This document shows positions 54,935 through 63,838 of a stretch of DNA of 64,000 nt, one piece after another. This DNA comes from Oscillospiraceae bacterium (GTDB lineage: Bacteria; Bacillota; Clostridia; Oscillospirales; Ruminococcaceae). Position numbers and translations under genes: made by a program. The stretch spans positions 62,001 through 126,000 of the forward strand of contig JAFRTG010000032.1 of the NCBI GenBank assembly GCA_017427265.1, given 5' to 3'. The stretch's first letter is position 1, and each line of letters begins with the position of its first letter. A model generated the notes under the pieces. It worked only from the letters and a program-made list of their open reading frames with translations, did no database searches and was not told the DNA's origin.

Positions 54935-54957
54935 GGCGGCTTGAAGAAGCAGCCGCC
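54935..54957 (-). other. Hairpin between rpsJ and rplC
   Basis: GGCGGCT (54935-54941) and AGCCGCC (54951-54957) form a 7-bp stem in the 97-base gap. A weaker stem-like repeat (CGC/GCG within TTGG...CCAA) lies next to it at 54906-54927. No U-tract. Confidence 0.45.
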
Positions 54958-54981
54958 AATAGCGAAAATCCCTTGGGGAGA

Positions 54982-55299
54982 TTATTTCATCTCCATGCTG
55001 ATCTCAACGCCAGCGGGAATTTCCAGTCTTGTGAGAGCGTCCATAGTTGCCTTGGTCGGGCGCAGGACGTCGATCAGGCGCTTGTGCGTGCGCATTTCAA
55101 ACTGCTCACGGCTGTCCTTGTACTTGTGAACTGCGCGGAGGATCGTTACGATCTCCTTGTCAGTCGGAAGCGGGATCGGTCCCGAAACCTTCTGTGCGCC
55201 GCCGCGCTTTGCGGTGTCCACGATTTTGGCTGCTGCGGCATCAACCGTCGCATGCTCATAGCCCTTGATCCGAATTCTCAGTTTTTCGCTGCCTGCCAC
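54982..55299 (-). CDS. rpsJ: 30S ribosomal protein S10
   Basis: S10 of 105 residues, with [20 protein letters not shown] and [12 protein letters not shown]. In other bacteria it also forms part of antitermination complexes with NusB. The start is GTG, preceded by AAGGAGG. First gene of the operon after a leader of about 420 bases. Confidence 0.98.
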   Translation of the reverse strand: MAGSEKLRIRIKGYEHATVDAAAAKIVDTAKRGGAQKVSGPIPLPTDKEIVTILRAVHKYKDSREQFEMRTHKRLIDVLRPTKATMDALTRLEIPAGVEISMEMK

Positions 55300-55428
55300 T
55301 TGATTTAGCCTCCTTCAGATTTTTTGTTTGCCTTGGGGGCATGAAGTGAGCGCCTATGTGTCATTGCCGGAATGTTCCCCGCCGCAGCTCTTACAACTGC
55401 GCCGCGTGTTTCCTGAACCGAAGTCCAT

Positions 55429-55461
55429 AAAAAACCCCGCTGCAAGTTCTCTTGCACCGGG
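55429..55461 (-). terminator. Attenuator-like terminator in the S10 operon leader
   Basis: On the minus strand CCCG-G-TGCAAG, loop AGAA, CTTGCA-G-CGGG pair with one internal mismatch and are followed by a run of six T (55429-55434). It lies between the promoter at 55724-55752 and rpsJ, so read-through must be regulated. The rest of the 55300-55723 leader holds no gene that I can support. Confidence 0.75.
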
Positions 55462-55723
55462 CTTCCGGAATGAGATACGCAGAGAGTGTCTCTGCCGTTT
55501 GTACGCAAAAAGACTTCCGACCTGCACGCAACGGTTTTCCTGTACAGTCAGACCTGTAAGACGGCCAGACCGACGCCTTCAACCGAAGCATGCGGTTTCG
55601 CAGCTTTTCACACACACAGTGCATTATCTCAATTCGCCCGTCTAAGCGGACATGCTCCGCACGAATTCCCGGCCACAGCCGCAACCTCGTGTTTCTTAGC
55701 ATATCTTGTGCATCAGCCTTATC

Positions 55724-55752
55724 ATTATAACACAAAGCAGCAGGAATTGCAA
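55724..55752 (-). promoter_or_regulatory. Promoter of the S10-spc-alpha operon
   Basis: On the minus strand TTGCAA (55747-55752), 17 bases, TATAAT (55724-55729). Transcription would start near 55717. The -35 lies in one arm of the hairpin at 55737-55775. Confidence 0.85.
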
Positions 55753-55775
55753 GTGTGAATCGCAATTCCTGCTGT
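55737..55775 (-). terminator. Terminator-like hairpin after the WG-repeat lipoprotein gene
   Basis: Arms 55737-55750 and 55762-55775 match at 13 of 14 positions around an 11-base loop. On the minus strand the stem is followed by TTTGTGTT. It should end transcription of the upstream lipoprotein gene while overlapping the S10 promoter. Confidence 0.7.
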
Positions 55776-55825
55776 AGAACTTTGCTGAATATTACAAACG
55801 ATATTTGGTCACTATTGCCATAGTA

Positions 55826-57583
55826 TTATCCGGCCTGATCGTTCCGCGGAACATTGAGCACCGTCGAGATATTTTCTTCGGTACAGGTATAGGTACCGGC
55901 GTCATAGATCACATCGTCCGTATAGAGCTCCTGCCACAGCCGGATATATTCATCCTTGCTGCAGGGATTGCCGTCCAGCACATAGGATGCCTCGCCGTTC
56001 ACAACGGTCATGCCGAAGGAACGCACACCGACAAAGGTATTGCCTTCAAGTCTCCGGAACTCATACGCTACGGTCTCGCCGATCGCGCCGCCGAACAGCA
56101 GCAGATTGTGCTGCGGGAAATATTTGCATGTGCCGTAGCCGTCGCAGCACACATTGCCGAGGTTGAACGCCGCACCGTCAATATATGTGAACATCTCAAC
56201 CTCATTGTTATCCGGCTCAAATCCGTAATCCTCAAACCAATGCAGCACCAGCTCCGGAACATTGTCCGCGTTGATGTCGCAGAGCGTGAAGCGCACATTC
56301 TCTCTGTTGTCATACTGCCGCAGCACAGCCGCATAGGCATAGCTCCAGTCGTTGCCGTTCGCCTCAACAATCTGCGGCGTCTCGCCGACGATCTTCGGCG
56401 TGCCGTGGCTGCCGCCGAATGCGATGATGCCCCAGAGAAGGCTGTCCGGATCCTGTACCCATGCAAGCCCGCCCACAACCGGACGCGCATTCGCAAAGGT
56501 TCCGACCGGCACCACAACACTGGATGCCTCCATATTATAGTATCCGCCCTGGCTGCCGGTGTTCAGCGCCAGATAGCCCTCGGTCGGCATATACGGCAGC
56601 GTCACATCCATAGATGTGTCGGGGTCATCCTCTCTGCAGCGGGATTCGCCGTAATCATAAACCATATCGCCGTCATAGGCAAACGGCAGCACCATTCTGC
56701 CTGCTTCGTTGAGATAGCCCCACCGGCCGTCCCGCAGGAACGCCGCAATGCCATCCTTGAAGTCCGTGCCGTTTTCATAGTTGAGTCCGGCTACAATCTG
56801 CATACCGCGGACGACACCATAACCCTCGCCCATCTTGCCGACTGCATTTTTATCTGTCTCCGTATAATTCCGCGGAATCGACATGTTCCGCGCCGTAACC
56901 GTATCCGGCATATCTGACGGAAGCATCGTCAGACGGTGCAGCAGCTGCAGCTCCACACCGGCTTCCGTTTTTCGCACCAGCGACATTTCCATTCCGCCCG
57001 GCACGCTGTATTCCGGATCGCAGATGCAGTCCATACCCGCCGGCTCTTCCCGGATCGGTGAGCCGCAGACCGGGCAGTACAGACCGTTTGTCCGCACCGC
57101 AGTTTTTCCGGCCGTGCAGAAGCACAGACCCTCCGCTTCCTTCGAGGTGCTGTCGGTAAACAGGAAGTGTGCGCGCTCCCCCTCCGGCATCCAGTTATGC
57201 GTGCAGCAGAATTCCGGTTCGACAAGAATATTGCCGTTGCTGTCGATCAGACCGATTTTCCCGCCGCGTGTCATCACAGAATAGCCCTCTGTCAGGATAT
57301 CGCCGTAGTTATAGGCACCCGGTGCAGCATTGAAGGGATTGATATCATCCGCCTCCAGGAACGGCTCACGGTACCATGTATAATTGCCGAGCGCAGCAAT
57401 CTCTTCGGGACTCAGCTGCACCGGACGGGTCTCAACAGGATCCGCCTGAGGTTCCTCCGCAGCAGTTGTCTGTATGGCAGGAACAGGTTTCTCTGTCTGC
57501 CCGGAGTTCGCCGTTGAATCGCCGCAGCCGCAAAGCAGCAGGGAAAGTGCTGCAGCAGCCGAAAGATATCGCATCCTCTTCAT
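55826..57583 (-). CDS. Lipoprotein with WG-type repeats
   Basis: This 585-residue protein has a lipoprotein signal (LSLLLCGCG) and should be tethered to the outer face of the membrane. The middle contains WG-repeat-like units (GKIGLIDSNGNILVEPEF, DGRWGYLNEAGRMVLPF). A CPVC pair and other Cys (CICD) may bind metal, and a DINADNVPEL calcium-loop-like segment lies in the C-terminal third. A TTG opens the frame 15 bases earlier, but GAAGGTG spacing favours ATG at 57583. It stands alone between pnp and the S10 operon. Function unknown. Confidence 0.75.
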   Translation of the reverse strand: MKRMRYLSAAAALSLLLCGCGDSTANSGQTEKPVPAIQTTAAEEPQADPVETRPVQLSPEEIAALGNYTWYREPFLEADDINPFNAAPGAYNYGDILTEGYSVMTRGGKIGLIDSNGNILVEPEFCCTHNWMPEGERAHFLFTDSTSKEAEGLCFCTAGKTAVRTNGLYCPVCGSPIREEPAGMDCICDPEYSVPGGMEMSLVRKTEAGVELQLLHRLTMLPSDMPDTVTARNMSIPRNYTETDKNAVGKMGEGYGVVRGMQIVAGLNYENGTDFKDGIAAFLRDGRWGYLNEAGRMVLPFAYDGDMVYDYGESRCREDDPDTSMDVTLPYMPTEGYLALNTGSQGGYYNMEASSVVVPVGTFANARPVVGGLAWVQDPDSLLWGIIAFGGSHGTPKIVGETPQIVEANGNDWSYAYAAVLRQYDNRENVRFTLCDINADNVPELVLHWFEDYGFEPDNNEVEMFTYIDGAAFNLGNVCCDGYGTCKYFPQHNLLLFGGAIGETVAYEFRRLEGNTFVGVRSFGMTVVNGEASYVLDGNPCSKDEYIRLWQELYTDDVIYDAGTYTCTEENISTVLNVPRNDQAG

Positions 57584-57704
57584 AAGATTCACCTTCAATT
57601 CTCTTATTATTATATAGTATCGTGAAAATGCCGCAGATCCGTTTTGTGCCGATGCCGGAGCCGCTCCGGCCGGAAAGATTTGTCATGAGAGAAACTGAAA
57701 AGTG

Positions 57705-57738
57705 CAAAAGCAGACCGAAGCAAAAGCTCCGATCTGCT
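57705..57738 (-). terminator. Terminator after pnp
   Basis: Arms 57709-57721 and 57726-57738 pair with two G-U pairs around a TTTT loop. On the minus strand TTTTGC follows. Confidence 0.75.
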
Positions 57739-57748
57739 CTCATCCGTG

Positions 57749-59878
57749 TCAATCCTGAACGAGCTGTTTTCTGGCCTCCAGCTCAGCAAGTGCATCCTTT
57801 CTGGAAAGAGAGATCTTGCCCTTGACATCGTCAATCTCCATGACCTTGACGACGATCTCATCACCGAGAGAAACGACGTCTTCGGTCTTCTCAACGCGCT
57901 GCTTGTCCAGCTTGGAGATATGTACAAGTCCCTCCTTGCCCGGAACGATCTCGACAAACGCGCCGAAGGTCTGGATACCGGTAACCTTGCCCTTGTAGAT
58001 TGCGCCGATTTCCGGACCGTTTGCAATGGTATCGACGATCTGGATCGCCTTTCTTGCATTTGCAAGGTCGATGCCGGAAACAAAGACGCTGCCGTCTTCA
58101 TTGATGTCGATCTTGACATCGCACTCAGCAGAGATCTTCTGAATGACCTTGCCGCCCGAACCGATGACCTCGCGGATCTTATCGACCGGAACGCGGGTCT
58201 GAAGCATCTTCGGTGCGTAATCGGAAACCGTATCACGCGGTGTCGGGATTGCCTTCAGCATGATCTCGTCGAGAATATAAAGTCTTGCCTTGCGGGTCTT
58301 TTCAAATGCTTCCTTGATGATTGCCGGGGTCAGGCCGTCAACCTTGATATCGACCTGAATTGCGGTGATACCCTTGTGCGTACCGCCGACCTTGAAGTCC
58401 ATATCGCCGAAGAAGTCCTCAAGGCCCTGAATATCGACCATCGTCATGAACTCGTCGGAATCCGGCTTCGTAATCAGACCGCAGGAGATACCTGCAACCG
58501 GTGCCTTGATCGGCACGCCGGCATCCATCAGTGCGAGCGTTGAGCCGCAGATGGAGCCCTGCGAGGTCGAACCGTTGGAGGAAAGCACCTCAGAAACAAG
58601 GCGCATTGCATACGGGAATTCGTCAACGGAAGGCAGAACCGGAACCAGAGCCTTTTCTGCCAGTGCACCGTGGCCGATCTCGCGGCGTCCCGGTCCTCTG
58701 GAGGGCTTGGTCTCGCCGACGGAGTAGGACGGGAAGTTGTACTGGTGCATGTAGCGCTTGGATTCCTCGTTCTCATCGAGGCCGTCGATGCGCTGTGCAT
58801 CGGAGACCGGGCCGAGGGTTGCGATCGTCAGAACCTGTGTCTGGCCGCGGGTGAACAGGCCGGAGCCGTGAACACGCGGGAGAACGCCGACTTCCGCAGC
58901 CAGCGGGCGGATCTCGTCGATCTTTCTGCCGTCCACGCGCTTGCCCTGATAGAGCCAGTCGCGGACGATGGTTTTCTGGAGCTTGTAGATGCACTCGTCA
59001 ATCATGCCGATGCGCTCTTCATTCTCCGGATCGAACTTTTCGTGAATTGCGTTCTTAATCGGAAGCAGTCTTGCCTCGCGGACGTTCTTGTCGTTTGTAT
59101 CGAGTGCGAACTCAACGTCCTTGCGTGCAAATGCCATAATGGCGTCGAACAGCTCGTGATCGACCTCCATCGACTCGAAGGTGAACTTCGGCTTGCCGAT
59201 TTCCTTCTGGATATCGGAGATGAAGGCAACGAGCTTTTTGATTTCCTCATGTGCCTTGAGGATGCATTCGAGCATCAGGTCATCCGGAACCTCGTTGGCG
59301 CCTGCCTCGATCATGACAATCTTCTGTGCAGTTGCAGCAACGGTCAGCTTCAGATCGGAGACAGCTCTCTGCTCCTTGGTCGGCATCAGAATGATCTCAC
59401 CGTCAACCAGTGCGACCTCCACGCCGCCGATCGGGCCGTTCCACGGGATGTCGGAAATCGAAATTGCAACCGAGGTACCGATCATGCCGAGGATTTCCGG
59501 CATTGCGTCCTGATCGACCGCCAGAACGGTCATCACGACTGCAACATCATTGCGCATGTCCTTCGGGAACAGCGGACGGATCGGTCTGTCCACACAGCGG
59601 GACGTGAGGATTGCGTGCTCGGTGGGCTTGCCCTCGCGCTTCATGAAGCTGCCGGGGATTCTGCCGACGGAATAGAGCCGCTCCTCGTAATCGACGGAAA
59701 GCGGGAAGAAGTCAATGCCGTCACGCGGCTTTTCGCTGGCTGTGACATTCGCCATCACGACTGTATCGCCGTAGCGAACCCAGCAGGAGCCGTTGGAAAG
59801 CTCGCAGGTCTTGCCTGTTTCCACGGAAAGCTCACGGCCGCAGAAGGTCGTCTTGAAAATCTTATGATTCTCGAACAT
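57749..59878 (-). CDS. pnp: Polyribonucleotide nucleotidyltransferase (PNPase)
   Basis: This 709-residue enzyme degrades RNA 3' to 5' by phosphorolysis. It has two RNase PH domains (about 1-140 and 300-530), a KH domain (IREVIGSGGKVIQKI, about 560-610) and an S1 domain (GAIYKGKVTGIQTFGAFVEI, about 625-695). AAGGAGG before the ATG at 59878 sets the start MFENHKIF. It follows rpsO, with a strong hairpin between the genes. Confidence 0.97.
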   Translation of the reverse strand: MFENHKIFKTTFCGRELSVETGKTCELSNGSCWVRYGDTVVMANVTASEKPRDGIDFFPLSVDYEERLYSVGRIPGSFMKREGKPTEHAILTSRCVDRPIRPLFPKDMRNDVAVVMTVLAVDQDAMPEILGMIGTSVAISISDIPWNGPIGGVEVALVDGEIILMPTKEQRAVSDLKLTVAATAQKIVMIEAGANEVPDDLMLECILKAHEEIKKLVAFISDIQKEIGKPKFTFESMEVDHELFDAIMAFARKDVEFALDTNDKNVREARLLPIKNAIHEKFDPENEERIGMIDECIYKLQKTIVRDWLYQGKRVDGRKIDEIRPLAAEVGVLPRVHGSGLFTRGQTQVLTIATLGPVSDAQRIDGLDENEESKRYMHQYNFPSYSVGETKPSRGPGRREIGHGALAEKALVPVLPSVDEFPYAMRLVSEVLSSNGSTSQGSICGSTLALMDAGVPIKAPVAGISCGLITKPDSDEFMTMVDIQGLEDFFGDMDFKVGGTHKGITAIQVDIKVDGLTPAIIKEAFEKTRKARLYILDEIMLKAIPTPRDTVSDYAPKMLQTRVPVDKIREVIGSGGKVIQKISAECDVKIDINEDGSVFVSGIDLANARKAIQIVDTIANGPEIGAIYKGKVTGIQTFGAFVEIVPGKEGLVHISKLDKQRVEKTEDVVSLGDEIVVKVMEIDDVKGKISLSRKDALAELEARKQLVQD

Positions 59879-59941
59879 AGGAAAAAGCCTCCTTGAATAT
59901 TTATTTTTCTGTGTGTATTTCTTTTGTTCATCCGTCATCTG

Positions 59942-59995
59942 TTAGCATAAAATCATAGTCTGCATAAAGGGCTGCAGCCCATGATTTCATGCTAA
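59942..59995 (-). other. Long hairpin between rpsO and pnp
   Basis: TTAGCAT..AATCAT (59942-59956) pairs with ATGATT..ATGCTAA (59981-59995), 14 bp with one mismatch. The loop contains the perfect palindrome GGGCTGCAGCCC (59969-59980). There is no U-tract. In E. coli a hairpin at the same place is cut by RNase III and used for PNPase autoregulation; a similar role is inferred. Confidence 0.65.
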
Positions 59996-60043
59996 ACCGG
60001 CGGCAGAACAGCAGAAACCGCACAAAATGTCCGTAAACAGAGA

Positions 60044-60073
60044 CAGAGGGAGAAGGTTGCCCCCCTCCCTCCG
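60044..60073 (-). terminator. Weak terminator-like hairpin after rpsO
   Basis: CGGAGGGAG and CTCCCTCTG pair on the minus strand around a 12-base G-rich loop and are followed by TCTCTGTTT. It may give partial termination between rpsO and pnp. Confidence 0.4.
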
Positions 60074-60085
60074 TTGCTTTGCGTC

Positions 60086-60352
60086 TTACTTACGCAGGCC
60101 AAGGCGCTCAATCGTCGCTCTGTAACGCTCGATATCCTTCTTCTTCAGGTATGCGAGCAGGTTGCGGCGGCGTCCGACCATCTTGAGCAGACCACGGTAG
60201 GAGTGGTGGTCGTGCTTGTGCTCTTTCAGATGCGCGTTCAGGTCGTTGATCCGACGGGTCAGAATTGCGATCTGCACCTCAGGAGAACCGGTATCGCCCT
60301 CATGGGTAGCATTTGCAAGGATGACCTCTGTCTTCTCTTCCTTACGAAGCAT
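60086..60352 (-). CDS. rpsO: 30S ribosomal protein S15
   Basis: S15 of 88 residues, with [20 protein letters not shown] and [18 protein letters not shown]. It binds the 16S central domain. A longer frame starts at 60379, but AGAGGTG before the ATG at 60352 gives MLRKEEK. Confidence 0.98.
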   Translation of the reverse strand: MLRKEEKTEVILANATHEGDTGSPEVQIAILTRRINDLNAHLKEHKHDHHSYRGLLKMVGRRRNLLAYLKKKDIERYRATIERLGLRK

Positions 60353-60460
60353 GTGTTTCACCTCTTTCTGTATTATCAATCCGGTAAACGCAGGTGGGGG
60401 AAGGTGAAAACCTCCTGCAAACGGCAGGCATACTCCCGAATCCGCGTAAACGGTCTATTT

Positions 60461-60489
60461 ATTATAACATATTCTGCACGTTTTGTCTA
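60461..60489 (-). promoter_or_regulatory. Promoter of rpsO-pnp
   Basis: On the minus strand TAGACA (60484-60489), 17 bases, TATAAT (60461-60466). The leader of about 100 bases contains a CCTGC/GCAGG hairpin, as might be expected for an S15 autoregulatory leader. Confidence 0.75.
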
Positions 60490-60590
60490 TGAATAAATTA
60501 TGAACATTTCGTGAACTGTAATATTCTGTCATAAAATGCAGGCAGGGTTTTACAGTCCGGATACAATCGAATGACAATCCGCCGCACCGC

Positions 60591-60619
60591 ATTGACTTCC
60601 CCTGCTGATTACAGTATAA
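60591..60619 (+). promoter_or_regulatory. Promoter of the lipoprotein gene at 60676
   Basis: TTGACT (60591-60596), 17 bases, TATAAT (60614-60619). Confidence 0.85.
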
Positions 60620-60675
60620 TGCAAATAAAGGTTTTTGTCAATCCTTTCCTTACAAAACAACAACGAGGTATCACA

Positions 60676-61707
60676 ATGAAACAGAATGTATTTTTGATGA
60701 CCTGTGCTGCTGCGCTGCTCCTGACAGCCTGCAGCATAACCGGAAATGAAGGGCTGTATGATACGGAACCGCAGATTGCAGAATCCGTTCCGGAGCAGGC
60801 GGATGCAGCAGAGCCCGCCGCAGCGGCAGTGCCGGAATCCGCTGAGATTATGCTGCCCGATCTTTCCGCATTCGGCATCGACACCGGCGCCTTCACGCGC
60901 TGCGATGAGCCGGAGATCCGGACATACGGCGAGCACTCTGAACGGGAGTTCAGCGGCGACCTGCCGTCCGAACAGTTTACCGTTTATAAAAATGAACGCG
61001 GCGACAGACTGTTCTTTGACGGGTACGGCCGTCTCCGCGGCTACAGCGACCGTGTACAAACTTCATGGAATTACGAACCCGAACATCCGGAAGAGCCGGA
61101 AGACTCAGGCACATATTATTCATCATTTCAGGGAACACTGCCGTCCGGATCCGATCTGGATTCATACCTTATCAAATACGAGGAAAGCGACGGGAACGGC
61201 GGATTTCTCAGATCGGTGCGGCTCGACGAGTCGCAGCTGCGCCCTGAACAGGAATACAGAGATACCGCATACAGCATTCTGAACGCTGTCGTGCCGGACT
61301 TCGAACTGTTCACAGACCGGGAAGAGAAAATCCTGTATCAGTACGAAGGCACCAGCATCTTTGTCCCGTGCTCGGTCTCGGCCAGCCGTTCCTATGCAGA
61401 GTATATTTCAGACAAAGCGTATGTTGATCTCAAGGCAGACGGAACGCTCGAATCGTTCAGCATTGAATACGCCGACATCGCAGACCCTTCTGCTTCGGAT
61501 ACGCTTCATAACAGTGCGGCAGAGCTGTGCGCAAGATGCCAGCGTGAACTTTCACCCGATTTCATCCGCATATCCGAAGAGGAATCTTACGGATACTGTG
61601 CGAATATCGGCGGACAGCTCTACGGATTCTTTACCTTCACATGCGAATACGGCGATCCGGATCAGCCCGCATACGGCTGCTACGAGTATGCGGTGCGCGG
61701 CGACTGA
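60676..61707 (+). CDS. Lipoprotein of unknown function
   Basis: A 343-residue lipoprotein: signal MKQNVFLMTCAAALLLTAC with lipobox LTAC, then an acidic Ala/Glu/Pro-rich linker and a beta-rich domain with no family I recognise. A frame opens at 60571, but it would include the promoter; GAGGTATC and the signal peptide fix the start at 60676. It stands alone, with its own promoter and terminator. Confidence 0.8.
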   Translation: MKQNVFLMTCAAALLLTACSITGNEGLYDTEPQIAESVPEQADAAEPAAAAVPESAEIMLPDLSAFGIDTGAFTRCDEPEIRTYGEHSEREFSGDLPSEQFTVYKNERGDRLFFDGYGRLRGYSDRVQTSWNYEPEHPEEPEDSGTYYSSFQGTLPSGSDLDSYLIKYEESDGNGGFLRSVRLDESQLRPEQEYRDTAYSILNAVVPDFELFTDREEKILYQYEGTSIFVPCSVSASRSYAEYISDKAYVDLKADGTLESFSIEYADIADPSASDTLHNSAAELCARCQRELSPDFIRISEEESYGYCANIGGQLYGFFTFTCEYGDPDQPAYGCYEYAVRGD

Positions 61708-61766
61708 ACAGGAACACCTTCTCTGCTGACGGATTATCCGCCGGCAATATCTGATATCCCCCGAAA

Positions 61767-61796
61767 CCCCTGCTGCTCCGGCGGCAGGGGCTTTTT
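61767..61796 (+). terminator. Terminator after the lipoprotein gene
   Basis: CCCCTGCTGC and GCGGCAGGGG pair around TCCG and are followed by CTTTTT. Confidence 0.9.
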
Positions 61797-61818
61797 GCCG
61801 TATCCGCAGAATTTCTGC

Positions 61819-61847
61819 TTGACATTATCACTGTTTTGTTGTACAAT
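61819..61847 (+). promoter_or_regulatory. Promoter of the aconitase gene
   Basis: TTGACA (61819-61824), 17-base spacer, TACAAT (61842-61847), about 35 bases before the start codon. Confidence 0.85.
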
Positions 61848-61885
61848 AGATATGTATAATTATATCCGAAAGGCAGGAATCTAAA

Positions 61886-63823
61886 ATGGGTCTTACCATG
61901 ACAGAAAAAATCCTCTCTGCACATCTTGTGGAGGGCGAGCTTGTCCGCGGCACCGAGATCGGCATCCGCATTGACCAGACACTGACGCAGGATGCGACCG
62001 GCACCATGGCGTATCTTGAATTTGAAGCAATGGGTGTGCCGCGCGTCCGCACCGAGCGTTCCGTCGCATACATCGACCACAATACGCTCCAGAACGGCTT
62101 TGAAAACGCCGACGACCATCGCTTTATCGGCAGCTGCGCGAAGAAGCACGGCCTCTTTTTCTCCCGTCCGGGCAACGGCATCTGCCATCAGGTGCACCTG
62201 GAGCGCTTCGGCATTCCCGGCAAGACCCTGATCGGTTCCGATTCCCATACTCCGACCGGCGGCGGCCTCGGTATGCTGGCCATCGGTGCAGGCGGCCTGG
62301 ATGTTGCTGTCGCAATGGGCGGCGGCGCATACTATATTACATGTCCGAAGGTTGTCAACGTGAAGCTCTCCGGCAAGCTCAGCCCGTGGGTCGCTGCAAA
62401 GGACGTCATCCTTGAGGTGCTGCGCAGAATGTCCGTCAAGGGCGGCGTCGGCAAGGTCATCGAATATACCGGCGAGGGCGTCAAGACACTGACCGTTCCG
62501 GAGCGTGCAACCATCACCAACATGGGCGCAGAGCTCGGCGCAACGACCTCCGTATTCCCGTCTGACGAGATGACAAAGGCCTTCCTGAAGGCACAGCAGC
62601 GCGAGGAGGTATGGGTTCCGCTCGCAGCCGATCCCGATGCCGTTTACGACGAGGTCATCGAGATCGACCTCTCGAAGCTCGAACCGCTCGCAGCCTGCCC
62701 GCACTCCCCGGACAATGTCAAGTCCATGAGCGAAATCGGCAAGCTGAAAATCGACCAGGTCTGCATCGGCTCCTGCACGAATTCCTCGCTGCTCGACATG
62801 ATGAAGGTCGCCTACATCCTCAAGGGCAAGACCGTCCATCCGGATGTTTCGCTCGCCATCGCACCGGGCTCCAAGCAGGTGCTCAATATGATCGCTGCAA
62901 ACGGCGCGCTCGGCGACATGATCGACGCAGGCGCCCGTATTCTGGAATCCGCCTGCGGTCCGTGCATCGGCATGGGACAGTCGCCGAACTCCGCAGGTAT
63001 CTCCCTGAGAACCTTCAACCGCAACTTTGAAGGCCGCTCCGGCACAAAGGACGGTCAGATCTATCTGGTTTCCCCGGAAACCGCTGCGGCTTCCGCACTG
63101 ACCGGTTACCTGACCGACCCGCGCACGCTCGGTGAAATGCCGGAATTCAAGCTGCCGGATGTCTTTACCGTCAACGACAACATGGTCACGCTCCCGGCTG
63201 AGGAGAAGGATATGGACAGCGTCGAGATCAAGCTCGGCCCGAACATCAAGCCGTATCCGGAAACCCATCCGCTGCTTGAGACCATCGACGCACCGGTCTC
63301 GCTCAAGGTCGGCGACAACATCACCACAGACCACATCATGCCGGCAGGCGCAAAGATTCTGCCGCTGCGTTCCAATATTCCGAAGATCTCCGAGCACTGC
63401 TTTGCAGTCTGCGACGAGGAATTCCCGAAGCGTGCCAAGGCACTCGGACAGAGCATCATCGTCGGCGGCGCAAACTACGGTCAGGGTTCTTCCCGTGAGC
63501 ATGCTGCGCTCGCCCCGCTCTATCTCGGCGTCAAGGCCGTGCTGGTCAAGTCCTTTGCGCGTATTCACCGTGCAAACCTCATCAACGCAGGCATTCTGCC
63601 GCTGACCTTCGTCAACGAGGCAGACTACGACAAGATCGCACAGGGCGATCAGCTGGAGCTCGCGGGCGTCCGCAAGGCCGTCGAGGAGGGCAGAACGGAA
63701 CTGACTGTCATCGACAAGACAAACGGCGCGGAGATTCCGGTGCTCTGTGAGCTGACCGGCCGTACCAAGGATATCATGCTCGCCGGCGGTCTGCTCGACT
63801 TCACCCGCGAAGCGCTGAAATAA
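61886..63823 (+). CDS. Aconitate hydratase, short form
   Basis: A 645-residue aconitase-superfamily enzyme converting citrate to isocitrate through aconitate. The 4Fe-4S ligands are in GSCTNSS and in ACGPCIGMG (two Cys). The substrate-binding GSDSHTPTGGGLGML and swivelling-domain GGANYGQGSSREHAA are present. It is shorter than AcnA or AcnB (about 750-900) and matches the compact anaerobe-type family of about 640-660 residues. Homoaconitase or isopropylmalate isomerase is unlikely because both domains are fused in one chain. It probably feeds 2-oxoglutarate and glutamate synthesis. Confidence 0.92.
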   Translation: MGLTMTEKILSAHLVEGELVRGTEIGIRIDQTLTQDATGTMAYLEFEAMGVPRVRTERSVAYIDHNTLQNGFENADDHRFIGSCAKKHGLFFSRPGNGICHQVHLERFGIPGKTLIGSDSHTPTGGGLGMLAIGAGGLDVAVAMGGGAYYITCPKVVNVKLSGKLSPWVAAKDVILEVLRRMSVKGGVGKVIEYTGEGVKTLTVPERATITNMGAELGATTSVFPSDEMTKAFLKAQQREEVWVPLAADPDAVYDEVIEIDLSKLEPLAACPHSPDNVKSMSEIGKLKIDQVCIGSCTNSSLLDMMKVAYILKGKTVHPDVSLAIAPGSKQVLNMIAANGALGDMIDAGARILESACGPCIGMGQSPNSAGISLRTFNRNFEGRSGTKDGQIYLVSPETAAASALTGYLTDPRTLGEMPEFKLPDVFTVNDNMVTLPAEEKDMDSVEIKLGPNIKPYPETHPLLETIDAPVSLKVGDNITTDHIMPAGAKILPLRSNIPKISEHCFAVCDEEFPKRAKALGQSIIVGGANYGQGSSREHAALAPLYLGVKAVLVKSFARIHRANLINAGILPLTFVNEADYDKIAQGDQLELAGVRKAVEEGRTELTVIDKTNGAEIPVLCELTGRTKDIMLAGGLLDFTREALK

Positions 63824-63838
63824 TCAAACACTCAGTAA

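Noticed and set aside
55305-55508. A small minus-strand open frame in the S10 leader
   Set aside because: It crosses the attenuator hairpin, has no ribosome binding site and no known relative; the region is better read as untranslated leader.
61637-63568. A 643-codon open frame on the minus strand
   Set aside because: It mirrors the aconitase gene, which has full family motifs, promoter and ribosome binding site.
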